From positions 62,001 through 126,000 of the forward strand of contig CAWCJC010000004.1 in assembly GCA_963795835.1 (NCBI GenBank): a DNA stretch of 64,000 nucleotides, written 5' to 3'. This DNA comes from JALYXI01 sp963795835. Its GTDB lineage: Bacteria > Acidobacteriota > Terriglobia > Bryobacterales > Bryobacteraceae. A program made the position numbers and the translations under genes. The notes below the pieces were generated by a model. That model did no database searches. It was not told where the DNA came from and was given only the letters and a program-made list of their open reading frames with translations. Below are positions 26,856 to 35,517 of this stretch, piece after piece (the stretch's first letter is position 1; each line of letters opens with the position of its first letter).

Positions 26856-28067
26856 ATGAGCTTGGAGGTCGATCAAGACCGCATTGCGCGAGAGTTGCAG
26901 GAGCTGAGCACAATCTCCGCCGGACCCGATCCGGGCGTGACGCGCGTGGTGTTTACGGAAACGGACTTGCGCTCGCGCGCGTTCGTGAAAGGGTTATGCG
27001 TGGAAGCGGGATTGACGGTGCGGGAAGATGCCGTCGGCAATACGTTCGCGCGCTGGACGGGCAGGGAACCGGGCCTGCCCGCTGTGGCAACGGGCTCTCA
27101 CATCGACGCGATTCCGCATTCAGGCGCGTTCGATGGCACCGTCGGCGTGCTCGGCGGATTGGAAGCGATCCGCGCTCTGCAACGTGCCAATGTCCAACCG
27201 CGCCGGTCGATCGAACTCATCCTGTTTACATCGGAAGAACCGACGCGTTTCGGCATCGGCTGCCTCGGGAGCCGATTGCTTTCCGGGATGCCCGCAAACC
27301 GGATTGCCGAGCTGGATGCAGTGCGGCAAGCGGCGGGATTTACGGGCGATCTCTCCAGTGTCGCGCTGCCGCAGGGCTACTACTCAGCTTTCATAGAGCT
27401 TCATATCGAGCAAGGCAAAATTCTGGAACAAGAGGGGCTTGAGCTAGGCATTGTGACAGCCATCGCCGCTCCCGCTGCTCTTCGTATCGAGGTCAGCGGC
27501 GAAGGCGGCCACGCCGGCGCTGTCCTGATGCCGCAACGGAAAGACGCGTTTCTCGCAGCCGCTGAAATTGCGCTGGCAGCGGAAGCCGCCGCGAAGGCGT
27601 CGGGTGCCGTGGACACCGTGGCAACAACCGGCATCTGCGACATCTTTCCGCGCGCCGTGAACAGTATTCCCAGCTCCGCCCGCATGGAGATTGACGTACG
27701 CGATATCGAAGGGGCGCGCCGCGATGCAGTCCTCGCGAAAATCATGCACGCCGCTGAGTCCATCGCCAGGCGCCGCGGGGTGACTCTGACCACAGAGCTG
27801 TTGAACGCGGATCCGCCGGCGCAGTGCAGCCCCATGATTCTTGCCGCATTGCAAACCGCTTGCGCCAGGCACAAAGCCACGGTTCGGAACATGATCAGCC
27901 GGGCGTACCACGATTCTTCTTTCATGTCGCTGATCGCGCCCACCGCAATGCTCTTCGTCCCCTGCCGCGAAGGCGTCAGCCATCGGCCCGAGGAATACTC
28001 GTCTCCCGAACAGATCGCAAGAGGCGTCCTGGTGCTGGCGGAAACCCTCGACACTCTCGCAAAATAA
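26856..28067 (+). CDS. Ureidoglycolate amidohydrolase
   Basis: M20-family paralogue of allC that hydrolyses (S)-ureidoglycolate to glyoxylate, CO2 and two ammonium. The N-terminal TRVVFTETDLRSRAFVK and AGLTVREDAVGNTFARW and the C-terminal SRAYHDSSFM and GVSHRPEEYSS match plant ureidoglycolate amidohydrolase rather than allantoate amidohydrolase. Metal motifs GSHIDAIPHSGAFDG, SEEPTRFG, LHIEQGKILE. 403 residues, ATG 26856 directly after the previous stop. Ends the ureide pathway; the next gene begins 3 bp later on the same strand. Confidence 0.92.
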   Translation: MSLEVDQDRIARELQELSTISAGPDPGVTRVVFTETDLRSRAFVKGLCVEAGLTVREDAVGNTFARWTGREPGLPAVATGSHIDAIPHSGAFDGTVGVLGGLEAIRALQRANVQPRRSIELILFTSEEPTRFGIGCLGSRLLSGMPANRIAELDAVRQAAGFTGDLSSVALPQGYYSAFIELHIEQGKILEQEGLELGIVTAIAAPAALRIEVSGEGGHAGAVLMPQRKDAFLAAAEIALAAEAAAKASGAVDTVATTGICDIFPRAVNSIPSSARMEIDVRDIEGARRDAVLAKIMHAAESIARRRGVTLTTELLNADPPAQCSPMILAALQTACARHKATVRNMISRAYHDSSFMSLIAPTAMLFVPCREGVSHRPEEYSSPEQIARGVLVLAETLDTLAK

Positions 28068-28070
28068 TCT

Positions 28071-31000
28071 ATGGCCATTCACGTAGCGCTCAATCACAAG
28101 ACGCATTACCGTTACGACCGCTCCATTTCTCTCGGTCCGCAAACGGTCCGGCTGCGTCCCGCGCCCCACTGCCGCACGCCCATCCTGGCGTACTCGTTGA
28201 AGGTCAACCCGGCGAATCACTTCCTGAACTGGCAGCAGGACCCGCAGGCAAACTATCTGGCGCGCTTGGTATTTCCGGAGAAGACCACGGAGTTCTCTGT
28301 GGAGGTGGATCTGGTTGCGGAGATGGCCATCTTCAACCCGTTCGATTTCTTCCTTGAGCCTTACGCTGAGCAATGTCCGTTCATTTACGACGAAGCTCTT
28401 GCCCGAGAGCTGCGGCCCTTCCTGGAGACGGAACGAACCGGCCCCAAGATGCTCGACTTCCTGGGACAAATTCCGCGCACCAGCATGCGCACAATCGATT
28501 TTCTGGTCGATCTGAACCAACGCGTGCAGCGCGAAGTGGCTTATGTGATTCGTCTGGAGCACGGTGTTCAGAGCTGTGAACAGACGCTCGGCATGCGGAC
28601 CGGTTCGTGCCGCGATTCCGCCTGGCTGCTGGTGCAGGTACTTCGGAATCTGGGCCTTGCCGCGCGCTTTGTATCGGGCTATCTGATTCAACTCACGGCG
28701 GATGTGAAGTCGCTCGATGGCCCTTCCGGCGCCAGCGCAGATTTCACTGACCTTCATGCGTGGGCGGAAGTGTATCTGCCGGGTGCGGGATGGATCGGGC
28801 TCGATCCTACGTCGGGGTTGATGGCGGGTGAAGGTCATATCCCTCTCGCGTGCACTCCGGATGTAGGAAGCGCGGCCCCCATCTCCGGCCTTATCGACCC
28901 CTGCAACACGGAATTCAGCCATGAGATGTCCGTGAAGCGGGTGTTCGAATCGCCTCGCGTGACGAAGCCCTATAGCGACGAGCAATGGGAGCGGATCGAA
29001 GCGCTGGGGCACAGCGTGGATGCCGATCTGCAGGCGGGCGACGTGCGCCTGACCATGGGTGGCGAACCGACCTTCGTTTCGCTGGATGATCCCGATGGCG
29101 CGGAATGGACCAGCGCCGCAATGGGTCCGGAAAAGCGGCGGCTCTCGGTGGATCTGCTGCTCAAAATGCGTGACCGCTTTACTTCGGGCGCGATGCTGCA
29201 TTTCGGGCAAGGCAAGTGGTATCCGGGCGAGCCGCTGCCGCGCTGGTCGTTGGGCTGTTATTGGCGGAAAGATGGCGTCGCGGTCTGGGAAGACCCGAAG
29301 CTGATCGCGGAAGACGCCAAAGATTATGGCTATACGGAGACGGAAGCGCGCTTGTTTTTGGAGACGCTCACGCGCCGCTTACAGGTCTCTCCGAAGTTTA
29401 TTATCGAAGCCTATGAGGATGTCTTTTACTATCTCTGGAAAGAACGGCGTTTACCCGTCAACGTCGACCCGCTTGATTCAAAGATAGAAGACCCGCAGGA
29501 GCGCGCGCGGCTTGCTGAAGTCTTCGAACAAGGCCTCACGCCACTTGTCGGCTACGTGCTTCCCCTGCGCCGCATCCCCACGCGCCAAGGCACTCCGCGA
29601 TGGACCAGCCAGCCTTGGTTCCTCGCTTCGGCGCGCATGTTTCTGGTCCCCGGCGACTCGCCCTTAGGCTATCGATTGCCGCTTGATTCGCTCCCTTGGA
29701 CTAAACCCGAAGACGTTACCTACAGTTACGATCCTGACCCGTTCGCCACGCGTGAAAAGCTGCCGGAGCGGCCCGAACGCAAACCGCATTTGTTTGACGT
29801 ACCGGAATCCGATGACCTGCCGGAACCGCCAGAAGACAAAACTACGCCGCCTGAGCATGGGGAATCTGCCCCGTGGGTTACCCGCCCCGCTCTCTGCATA
29901 CAAGTGCGTCATGGCAAGCTCTTCCTCTTCATGCCACCGGTGGAGTATCTGTCCGACTATCTCGAATTGATCGCCGCGATCGAGGAAACCGCAGCCCACC
30001 TAAACCTGCCGGTCGCAATTGAGGGCTACACGCCACCGGGCGACCTGCGCATGTCCGCGCTCAAAGTCACACCAGACCCTGGAGTCATCGAAGTCAATAT
30101 TCATCCCGCTTCGTCTTGGGACCAGCTTGTCGAAACCACCACCGCAATTTACGATCTCGCCCGGGAAAGCCGGTTGGGCACAGAAAAATTCATGCTTGAT
30201 GGCCAGCATTCAGGCACCGGCGGAGGCAACCACATCGTGATCGGAGCGGCCACCCCCGCCGATAGCCCTTTCCTGCGGCGTCCCGATTTGTTGCGCAGCA
30301 TGGTTGGCTTTTGGCAGAATCATCCAGCACTTTCGTATCTGCTTTCCGGCCTGTTTATCGGGCCCACCAGCCAACATCCCCGCGTGGACGAAGCGCGAAC
30401 CGATGCGCTTTATGAACTCGGCATCGCGTTCGAGCAGGTTCCGGAGAAGGGAACCCCCGATGTTTCGCCCTGGTTGTGCGATCGCGTATTCCGCCATTTA
30501 CTGACAGATCTGACCGGCAACACACACCGCGCCGAGTTCTGCATTGACAAGCTTTATCCTCCCGAATCTTCTGGTTCCCGCTTGGGCCTGCTGGAACTTC
30601 GCGCATTTGAGATGCCGCCGCATGCACGCATGAGCCTGACGCAACAGCTGCTGGTACGGGCGTTAATCGCGCAATTCTGGCGCACACCTTACCGCCAAAA
30701 GCTGGTGCATTGGGGAACGCAACTCCATGATCGCTTCATGCTTCCTTACTTTGTTCAGTTGGACTGGGAAGATGTAGTCATGGGCTTGCGCGAGGCCGGA
30801 TATCCGTTCGAAAGCGACTGGTTCGCTCCGCATTTCGAATTTCGTTTCCCGCTGATCGGATCGGTCACCAAGCGCGGCATCCACCTGGAACTGCGCCATG
30901 CTCTGGAACCCTGGAACGTCTTGGGAGAGGAAGCTTCGGGCAGCGGCACTGTTCGAAATGTGGACTCGTCGCTCGAAAGGCTGCAGGTGAAAGTTACGGG

Positions 31001-31388
31001 TCTGGTGGATTCTCGCTTCGCCGTGCTCTGCAACGGCAGGCGTGTACCCCTGCATCCTACCGGCAAGCAGGGGGAATTTGTGGCAGGGGTGCGCTATCGC
31101 GCGTGGCAGCCGCCCTCCTGCCTGCATCCGTATATCCCGGTACAAAGTCCCCTGGTATTCGATCTTGTGGACACATGGTCGGAACGTGCCATTGGCGGCT
31201 GCGTTTACCACGTCACCCATCCCGGCGGACGCGCGAATGAGCAATTTCCTGTGAATGCTTATGAGGCCGAAAGCCGGCGCCTCGCGCGATTCAGCGAAAT
31301 CGGCCATACGCCCGGTAACATCCACGTTCCCCCGGAAGAACAGAACCGGCAATTTCCGCTGACGCTCGATCTGCGGCGTAACCCGTGA
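28071..31388 (+). CDS. Transglutaminase-like protease fused to DUF2126 putative amidoligase
   Basis: 1105-residue two-part protein of unknown function. Residues 1-75 are a bacterial-transglutaminase N-terminal domain (LNHKTHYRYDRSISLGPQTVRLRP). Residues about 160-250 are a transglutaminase/papain-like core with triad Cys180 (GSCRDS), His229 (DLHAWAE) and Asp245 (LDPTSG). From about residue 310 the rest matches the DUF2126 family, annotated as putative amidoligase; characteristic stretches include LTMGGEPTFVSLDDPDG, FGQGKWYPGEPLPRW and TGGGNHIVIG. Members are predicted to make or break peptide bonds, but no reaction is established. No signal peptide. The ATG lies 3 bp after the ureidoglycolate amidohydrolase stop, and the stop overlaps the next gene by 4 bp. 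Confidence 0.9.
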   Translation: MAIHVALNHKTHYRYDRSISLGPQTVRLRPAPHCRTPILAYSLKVNPANHFLNWQQDPQANYLARLVFPEKTTEFSVEVDLVAEMAIFNPFDFFLEPYAEQCPFIYDEALARELRPFLETERTGPKMLDFLGQIPRTSMRTIDFLVDLNQRVQREVAYVIRLEHGVQSCEQTLGMRTGSCRDSAWLLVQVLRNLGLAARFVSGYLIQLTADVKSLDGPSGASADFTDLHAWAEVYLPGAGWIGLDPTSGLMAGEGHIPLACTPDVGSAAPISGLIDPCNTEFSHEMSVKRVFESPRVTKPYSDEQWERIEALGHSVDADLQAGDVRLTMGGEPTFVSLDDPDGAEWTSAAMGPEKRRLSVDLLLKMRDRFTSGAMLHFGQGKWYPGEPLPRWSLGCYWRKDGVAVWEDPKLIAEDAKDYGYTETEARLFLETLTRRLQVSPKFIIEAYEDVFYYLWKERRLPVNVDPLDSKIEDPQERARLAEVFEQGLTPLVGYVLPLRRIPTRQGTPRWTSQPWFLASARMFLVPGDSPLGYRLPLDSLPWTKPEDVTYSYDPDPFATREKLPERPERKPHLFDVPESDDLPEPPEDKTTPPEHGESAPWVTRPALCIQVRHGKLFLFMPPVEYLSDYLELIAAIEETAAHLNLPVAIEGYTPPGDLRMSALKVTPDPGVIEVNIHPASSWDQLVETTTAIYDLARESRLGTEKFMLDGQHSGTGGGNHIVIGAATPADSPFLRRPDLLRSMVGFWQNHPALSYLLSGLFIGPTSQHPRVDEARTDALYELGIAFEQVPEKGTPDVSPWLCDRVFRHLLTDLTGNTHRAEFCIDKLYPPESSGSRLGLLELRAFEMPPHARMSLTQQLLVRALIAQFWRTPYRQKLVHWGTQLHDRFMLPYFVQLDWEDVVMGLREAGYPFESDWFAPHFEFRFPLIGSVTKRGIHLELRHALEPWNVLGEEASGSGTVRNVDSSLERLQVKVTGLVDSRFAVLCNGRRVPLHPTGKQGEFVAGVRYRAWQPPSCLHPYIPVQSPLVFDLVDTWSERAIGGCVYHVTHPGGRANEQFPVNAYEAESRRLARFSEIGHTPGNIHVPPEEQNRQFPLTLDLRRNP

Positions 31389-33901
31389 CCGCCTCGCCCC
31401 GGCCATTGCTGACGTCAGGCTACGGCCAAATCACGGGCAGCTTCGATGAGATGTCCGGCCCACACTGGGACAAGTACATCCACGATCTGTCCGAGCTGGG
31501 CGAAGAAGAGATTGCGCACCGGTGGCAGGCCGCGCGCCACCGCATCAGCGAGAACGGCGTTACTTACAACGTGTATGGCGATCCGCTCGGCATGGACCGC
31601 CCTTGGAACCTGGACGCGATTCCGTTCCTGATTTCGGCCGCCGAGTGGGAGCGTTTAGAAGCGGGCCTGATTCAGCGTGCGCGTTTGTTGAACTGGATTC
31701 TTTCCGATCTCTACGGGCCGCAGAAGCTGCTCCACGATGGCCATATTCCGCCTGCTTTGGTGTTCGCGAACCCGGGATTCCTGCGGGCTTGTCACGGCGT
31801 CCCGGTTCCTGGCAACATTCACCTTCATCTGCTGGCCGTGGACCTGGCGCGCTCGCCCGATGGCCAATGGTGGGTGCTCTCAGACCGCACGCAGGCCCCG
31901 TCCGGCGCTGGATACGCTCTCGAAAATCGCGTGGTTCTTGCGAGTACTTTCCCGGACCTGTTCCGCAAGGCGCGCGTGCAACGATTGGCTTCTTTCTTTG
32001 CTTCGTTCCGCGAAACGCTGCTCAGCTTATCTCCGGTCCGTTCGCCGCGAGTGGTTCTGCTCACCCCAGGCCCGTATAACGAGACGTATTTCGAACATTC
32101 GTACCTCGCCCGGTATCTAGGCTTCACCATGGTGCAGGGTGGCGATCTCACCGTAAGGAACAGCCGCGTTTATCTGAAGTCGCTTGAAGGCTTGAAGCCT
32201 GTGGATGTGATCTTGCGGCGCGTGGACAGCGGCTTTTGCGACCCTCTCGAGCTGCGCGCTGATTCCTATCTAGGCGTCGCCGGGTTAGTGGAAGCTGTCC
32301 GCGCAGGCAACGTGGTAGTTGCGAATGCTCTGGGCAGTGGCTTGCTTGAAACGTCAGCGTTCATGCCCTTTCTGCCCGGCCTGAGTGAGCGATTGCTCGG
32401 GGAAGAAATTGCGCTTCCTTCCGTCGCGACCTGGTGGTGCGGACAGCCCAAGGCACTGCGCTACGTGCGCAACAACCTGGATTTCCTCGTTGTAAAGCCG
32501 GCTTTCCCGTCGCTGGGCGTGGAGCCCGTGTTCGGCGGAAGACTTGCTGGCGAGGAGCGCTCCAAGTTGCTTACGCGGTTGGAAGAAAGCCCCCAACAGT
32601 TTGCCGGACAGGAGTTGCTGAACATCTCGAGCGTGCCAGTGTGGAGCGAAGATGGTCTCGCTCCGCGGCGAGTGGTCCTGCGTGTGTATTTGGCGGCGGT
32701 GGGGGATTCGTGGATCGTCATGCCCGGCGGACTTGCCCGCGTTTCTCCCACCCGCGACACTCCTGTGGTTTCCATGCAGAGCGGCGGAGGCAGCAAAGAT
32801 ACATGGGTGCTCACCAACAAACCGGTAAGCAAATTCACACTGCTCCAATCCGACGACTTGCCAGTGAAACTGAACCGTGGCGGCTCGAGCGACCTACCCA
32901 GCCGTGCGGCCGACCACCTCTTCTGGCTGGGCCGCTATGCCGAACGTGCAGAGCATCTCTGCCGCGTCCTGCGCAGCATTCTGGTACGGATCACCGGCGA
33001 ATCGGCTACGCTCGGAACCGCTGGACTCGAATCGTGGATGCGCCTTCACGGCACGCTGGAGTCTCCCTATTCGCGCTTGTTAAAAGACGATCCCCAAGGC
33101 CGCCTTGACCAGGCTCGCGACCTGGAACAGGAGATCCTTTCTCTGATCTTTGAAGAACAGCGCCGGGACAGTTTGAATGCCAATCTGGCCCGGGCCGCGC
33201 GCGCTGCCGCTCAGGTGCGCGACCGGCTTTCGAGCGACCTGCTGCGCGTTGTGAATCAGTTCGGTGGGCTCACGCGAGAACCTGGTATCTCTGCCTGGGG
33301 CTATGTTTCACCGGCCGAAGCGCTCGCCGTATTGAACCGTTCGATTGGAGTGCTGGCCGCCCTCCGTGGAATCGAGCTCGAAAACATGACTCGTGGACCG
33401 GGCTGGCAATTTTTGAGTATCGGACGCCGCATTGAACGCGCCATCCATCTGGTCGATCTGTTCCGCGCTATTCTTGTCCCTCTCGGTTCCGAAACGGGCC
33501 CTTCGTTGGAGCTTCTGCTGGAGGTTGCCGATAGCTCCATCACTTACCGCTCCCGCTATTTCACCGCCCTGCAAATGCCGCCCGTGCTGGATCTGCTGAT
33601 GAATGACGATATCAATCCGCGTTCGCTTGCTTTCCAGGTATTGGATCTTTCGAACCATTGCGAAGTCCTCTCCCGCATGCCCTCCGGCGAGGGCTGGCCC
33701 AGGCCGGAGCAACAGCGCTTCGAAGTAAGTGCGGCGAAGTTGTTCCAAGCGGACGTGGAAGCGCTGTGCAGGCCGGACCTGGGAACCCGGCGGCTCAACC
33801 TGGACGACTTGCTCGCCGCATTAGGCATCGCCCTCTCCACCTTCTCCGACGCCCTCACAAACATCTATTTCAGCCACGCGGAGATGCCTCGCTCCACATG
33901 A
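31385..33901 (+). CDS. Circularly permuted ATP-grasp protein fused to alpha-E domain
   Basis: 838 residues. Residues about 1-475 are a circularly permuted ATP-grasp (DUF404/DUF407 group: NGVTYNVYGDPLGMDRPWNLD, GIPVIL-type segments, FLVVKPAFPSLGVEPVFGG, PGGLARVSPTRDTPVVSMQSGGGSKDTW read in parts). From about residue 500 comes an all-helical alpha-E domain (SRAADHLFWLGRYAERAEHLCR). In many bacteria these are two separate genes; here they are one. ATP-grasp ligases usually join an acyl-phosphate to an amine or thiol, so peptide ligation is the family prediction; the substrate is unknown. The start GTG 31385 overlaps the previous stop (GTGA), the stop overlaps the next ATG (ATGA), so the three genes are tightly coupled. 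Confidence 0.9.
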   Translation: MTASPRPLLTSGYGQITGSFDEMSGPHWDKYIHDLSELGEEEIAHRWQAARHRISENGVTYNVYGDPLGMDRPWNLDAIPFLISAAEWERLEAGLIQRARLLNWILSDLYGPQKLLHDGHIPPALVFANPGFLRACHGVPVPGNIHLHLLAVDLARSPDGQWWVLSDRTQAPSGAGYALENRVVLASTFPDLFRKARVQRLASFFASFRETLLSLSPVRSPRVVLLTPGPYNETYFEHSYLARYLGFTMVQGGDLTVRNSRVYLKSLEGLKPVDVILRRVDSGFCDPLELRADSYLGVAGLVEAVRAGNVVVANALGSGLLETSAFMPFLPGLSERLLGEEIALPSVATWWCGQPKALRYVRNNLDFLVVKPAFPSLGVEPVFGGRLAGEERSKLLTRLEESPQQFAGQELLNISSVPVWSEDGLAPRRVVLRVYLAAVGDSWIVMPGGLARVSPTRDTPVVSMQSGGGSKDTWVLTNKPVSKFTLLQSDDLPVKLNRGGSSDLPSRAADHLFWLGRYAERAEHLCRVLRSILVRITGESATLGTAGLESWMRLHGTLESPYSRLLKDDPQGRLDQARDLEQEILSLIFEEQRRDSLNANLARAARAAAQVRDRLSSDLLRVVNQFGGLTREPGISAWGYVSPAEALAVLNRSIGVLAALRGIELENMTRGPGWQFLSIGRRIERAIHLVDLFRAILVPLGSETGPSLELLLEVADSSITYRSRYFTALQMPPVLDLLMNDDINPRSLAFQVLDLSNHCEVLSRMPSGEGWPRPEQQRFEVSAAKLFQADVEALCRPDLGTRRLNLDDLLAALGIALSTFSDALTNIYFSHAEMPRST

Positions 33902-34776
33902 TCTATCGCGTCAGGCACGAGACGATTTACGATTACTCGGACCCGGTTTCCGTATCGCACCACATCGTTCGTCTGAAGCCGCGGAGCCTTCCCGCCCAGA
34001 CTTGCAGGTTCTCCGAGATCTCTATAACGCCCGCTCCGCCGGCGCCCGCAACCACTCATCTGGACTACTTCGGCAACCCCGTTACCTCCTTCACGCTGCA
34101 AGAGCCGCACAACCGCCTCACGGTCACGGCTCTCAGCGAGTTGGAAGTGCATGCGGCGGCACCGCCGGACTTCACGCAATCTCCCGCGTGGGAACAAGTT
34201 CGCGAAACCCTGCCCAGTGACCATTCTTGGAACGGCTTGACTGCCTATCAATACGTCTTCGATTCCGCCCGCGCCGCTGCAAAGCCGGCACTCGCCAGCT
34301 ATGCGCGTGAATCCTTCCCGGAACGCCGGCCGCTCATGGCTTGTGTTCTCGACCTAACTCAACGCATCCATCGAGACTTTCGCTTCGATTCCAAAGCCAC
34401 CGAAGTAAACACGCCGACCGAAACCGTTTTCGAAAAGCGCCGCGGCGTCTGCCAGGATTTCGCTCATCTGCAAATTGCCTGTATCCGCTCATTGGGGCTT
34501 CCGGCCCGCTACGTAAGCGGATATCTTCGAACGCTGCCGCCCCCGGGCCGCGCGCGTCTGGTAGGCGCGGATGCGTCACACGCTTGGTGTTCCGCATGGT
34601 GCCCGGTCCTAGGCTGGGTGGATTTCGATCCGACGAACAATTGCGTTTCGAGTGATGGGCACGTCACCGTGGCATGGGGCCGCGATTATAGCGATGTGAG
34701 TCCGATTCACGGCGTTCTGCTGGGCGGTGCCAGGCACACGCTCCACGTGGGCGTCGACGTGACGCCTCTCGAGTAG
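33898..34776 (+). CDS. Transglutaminase-like cysteine protease
   Basis: 292 residues. N-terminal bacterial-transglutaminase domain (MIYRVRHETIYDYSDPVSVSHHIVRLKP) and a transglutaminase core with triad Cys185 (RGVCQDFAH), His228 (SHAW) and Asp244 (DFDPTN). The start at ATG 33898 overlaps the ATP-grasp/alpha-E stop (ATGA) and begins exactly at the domain; a longer frame upstream lies inside that gene. Such proteins accompany the ATP-grasp/alpha-E/DUF2126 set and are predicted peptidases. Cytoplasmic by lack of a signal. Last gene of the plus-strand run; a convergent gene begins 9 bp later. Confidence 0.92.
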   Translation: MIYRVRHETIYDYSDPVSVSHHIVRLKPRSLPAQTCRFSEISITPAPPAPATTHLDYFGNPVTSFTLQEPHNRLTVTALSELEVHAAAPPDFTQSPAWEQVRETLPSDHSWNGLTAYQYVFDSARAAAKPALASYARESFPERRPLMACVLDLTQRIHRDFRFDSKATEVNTPTETVFEKRRGVCQDFAHLQIACIRSLGLPARYVSGYLRTLPPPGRARLVGADASHAWCSAWCPVLGWVDFDPTNNCVSSDGHVTVAWGRDYSDVSPIHGVLLGGARHTLHVGVDVTPLE

Positions 34777-34785
34777 CGGCAAGTA

Positions 34786-35517
34786 TCAGTTTGAGATCTG
34801 CTGCGACAGGACTTCGATATTCAAAACGGTTTCGCCTAGGCCTCTCGCTTTAGTCCGCAAGTCGCTCTTCTGTAGAAGCTGGAATCCCTTAACCGGGCAG
34901 AACTCCTGGGCAATCGCTGGCTGCCCTGCCCAGAATGAGCCGGATACGGTTCGGCCCTCAATCCGCAGCAAGCCGAAAGTTTCGGCGTCTACCCAGATGT
35001 TTCCCTCCAGCAAAGCGCTTAGCTTGCGGCGGGGCGTAATGTGGATGCTATAGCACGACCTGTCTTTGCATTGTTCAAGCCCCTGCACATTGAATTGATA
35101 ATTTTGGTCAGTGATCAACCGGGCCATTTTGTTTTGCGGACGCATCAAGTCGACCTCACTATCGAGTGCTCTTTGCAACACAAACTTGTAAAGCCCACCC
35201 GCGCCTTTCCATTGCATCACCTTGAACGATTCCCCGCGTGATTTGTCGTACACCATTTCGACCTCAGCAACGGCGAATTGGTCTTTCTCCGTGGCCCGCA
35301 GCGTATATTTTCGCCGCGCTGTGTAAGAGAGCAGATTGGCCTCCTGTTTGTCCTGCCACTTGAGAAAGTTCTCGACAACAGGCGGCGTTGTGGTGGAAGC
35401 GCTTTGAAGATTGAGGTTGCAGGAGAAAATGGCAACTGGCAGGGCGAGTAGAAGGCCGCGAAGCAGCGGGTAGTGGCGCACATAGATAAGACGGCGACTG
35501 CCCGAAGCGGGATTCAC
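34786..35517 (-). CDS. LolA-like outer-membrane lipoprotein-sorting-type protein
   Basis: 243 residues. A basic N-terminus and a hydrophobic stretch (YPLLRGLLLALPVAIFS) look like a signal peptide; a cysteine follows but the lipobox is weak. The rest resembles the LolA/LppX half-barrel fold: KWQDKQEANLLSYTARRKY, YKFVLQ, IWVDAETFGLLRIEG. Function is not known. GTG 35517 directly abuts the RND pump TAG stop, so it is the last gene of the efflux operon and is probably co-translated with it. A role in envelope delivery or sensing for the pump is possible but unproven. Confidence 0.7.
   Translation of the reverse strand: MNPASGSRRLIYVRHYPLLRGLLLALPVAIFSCNLNLQSASTTTPPVVENFLKWQDKQEANLLSYTARRKYTLRATEKDQFAVAEVEMVYDKSRGESFKVMQWKGAGGLYKFVLQRALDSEVDLMRPQNKMARLITDQNYQFNVQGLEQCKDRSCYSIHITPRRKLSALLEGNIWVDAETFGLLRIEGRTVSGSFWAGQPAIAQEFCPVKGFQLLQKSDLRTKARGLGETVLNIEVLSQQISN

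Noticed and set aside
27444..29210. 588-codon open frame on the minus strand opposite ureidoglycolate amidohydrolase and the DUF2126 gene
   Set aside because: It spans two well-supported genes, is rich in Arg, His and Ala as expected for a mirror frame of GC-rich coding DNA, and has no recognisable domain.
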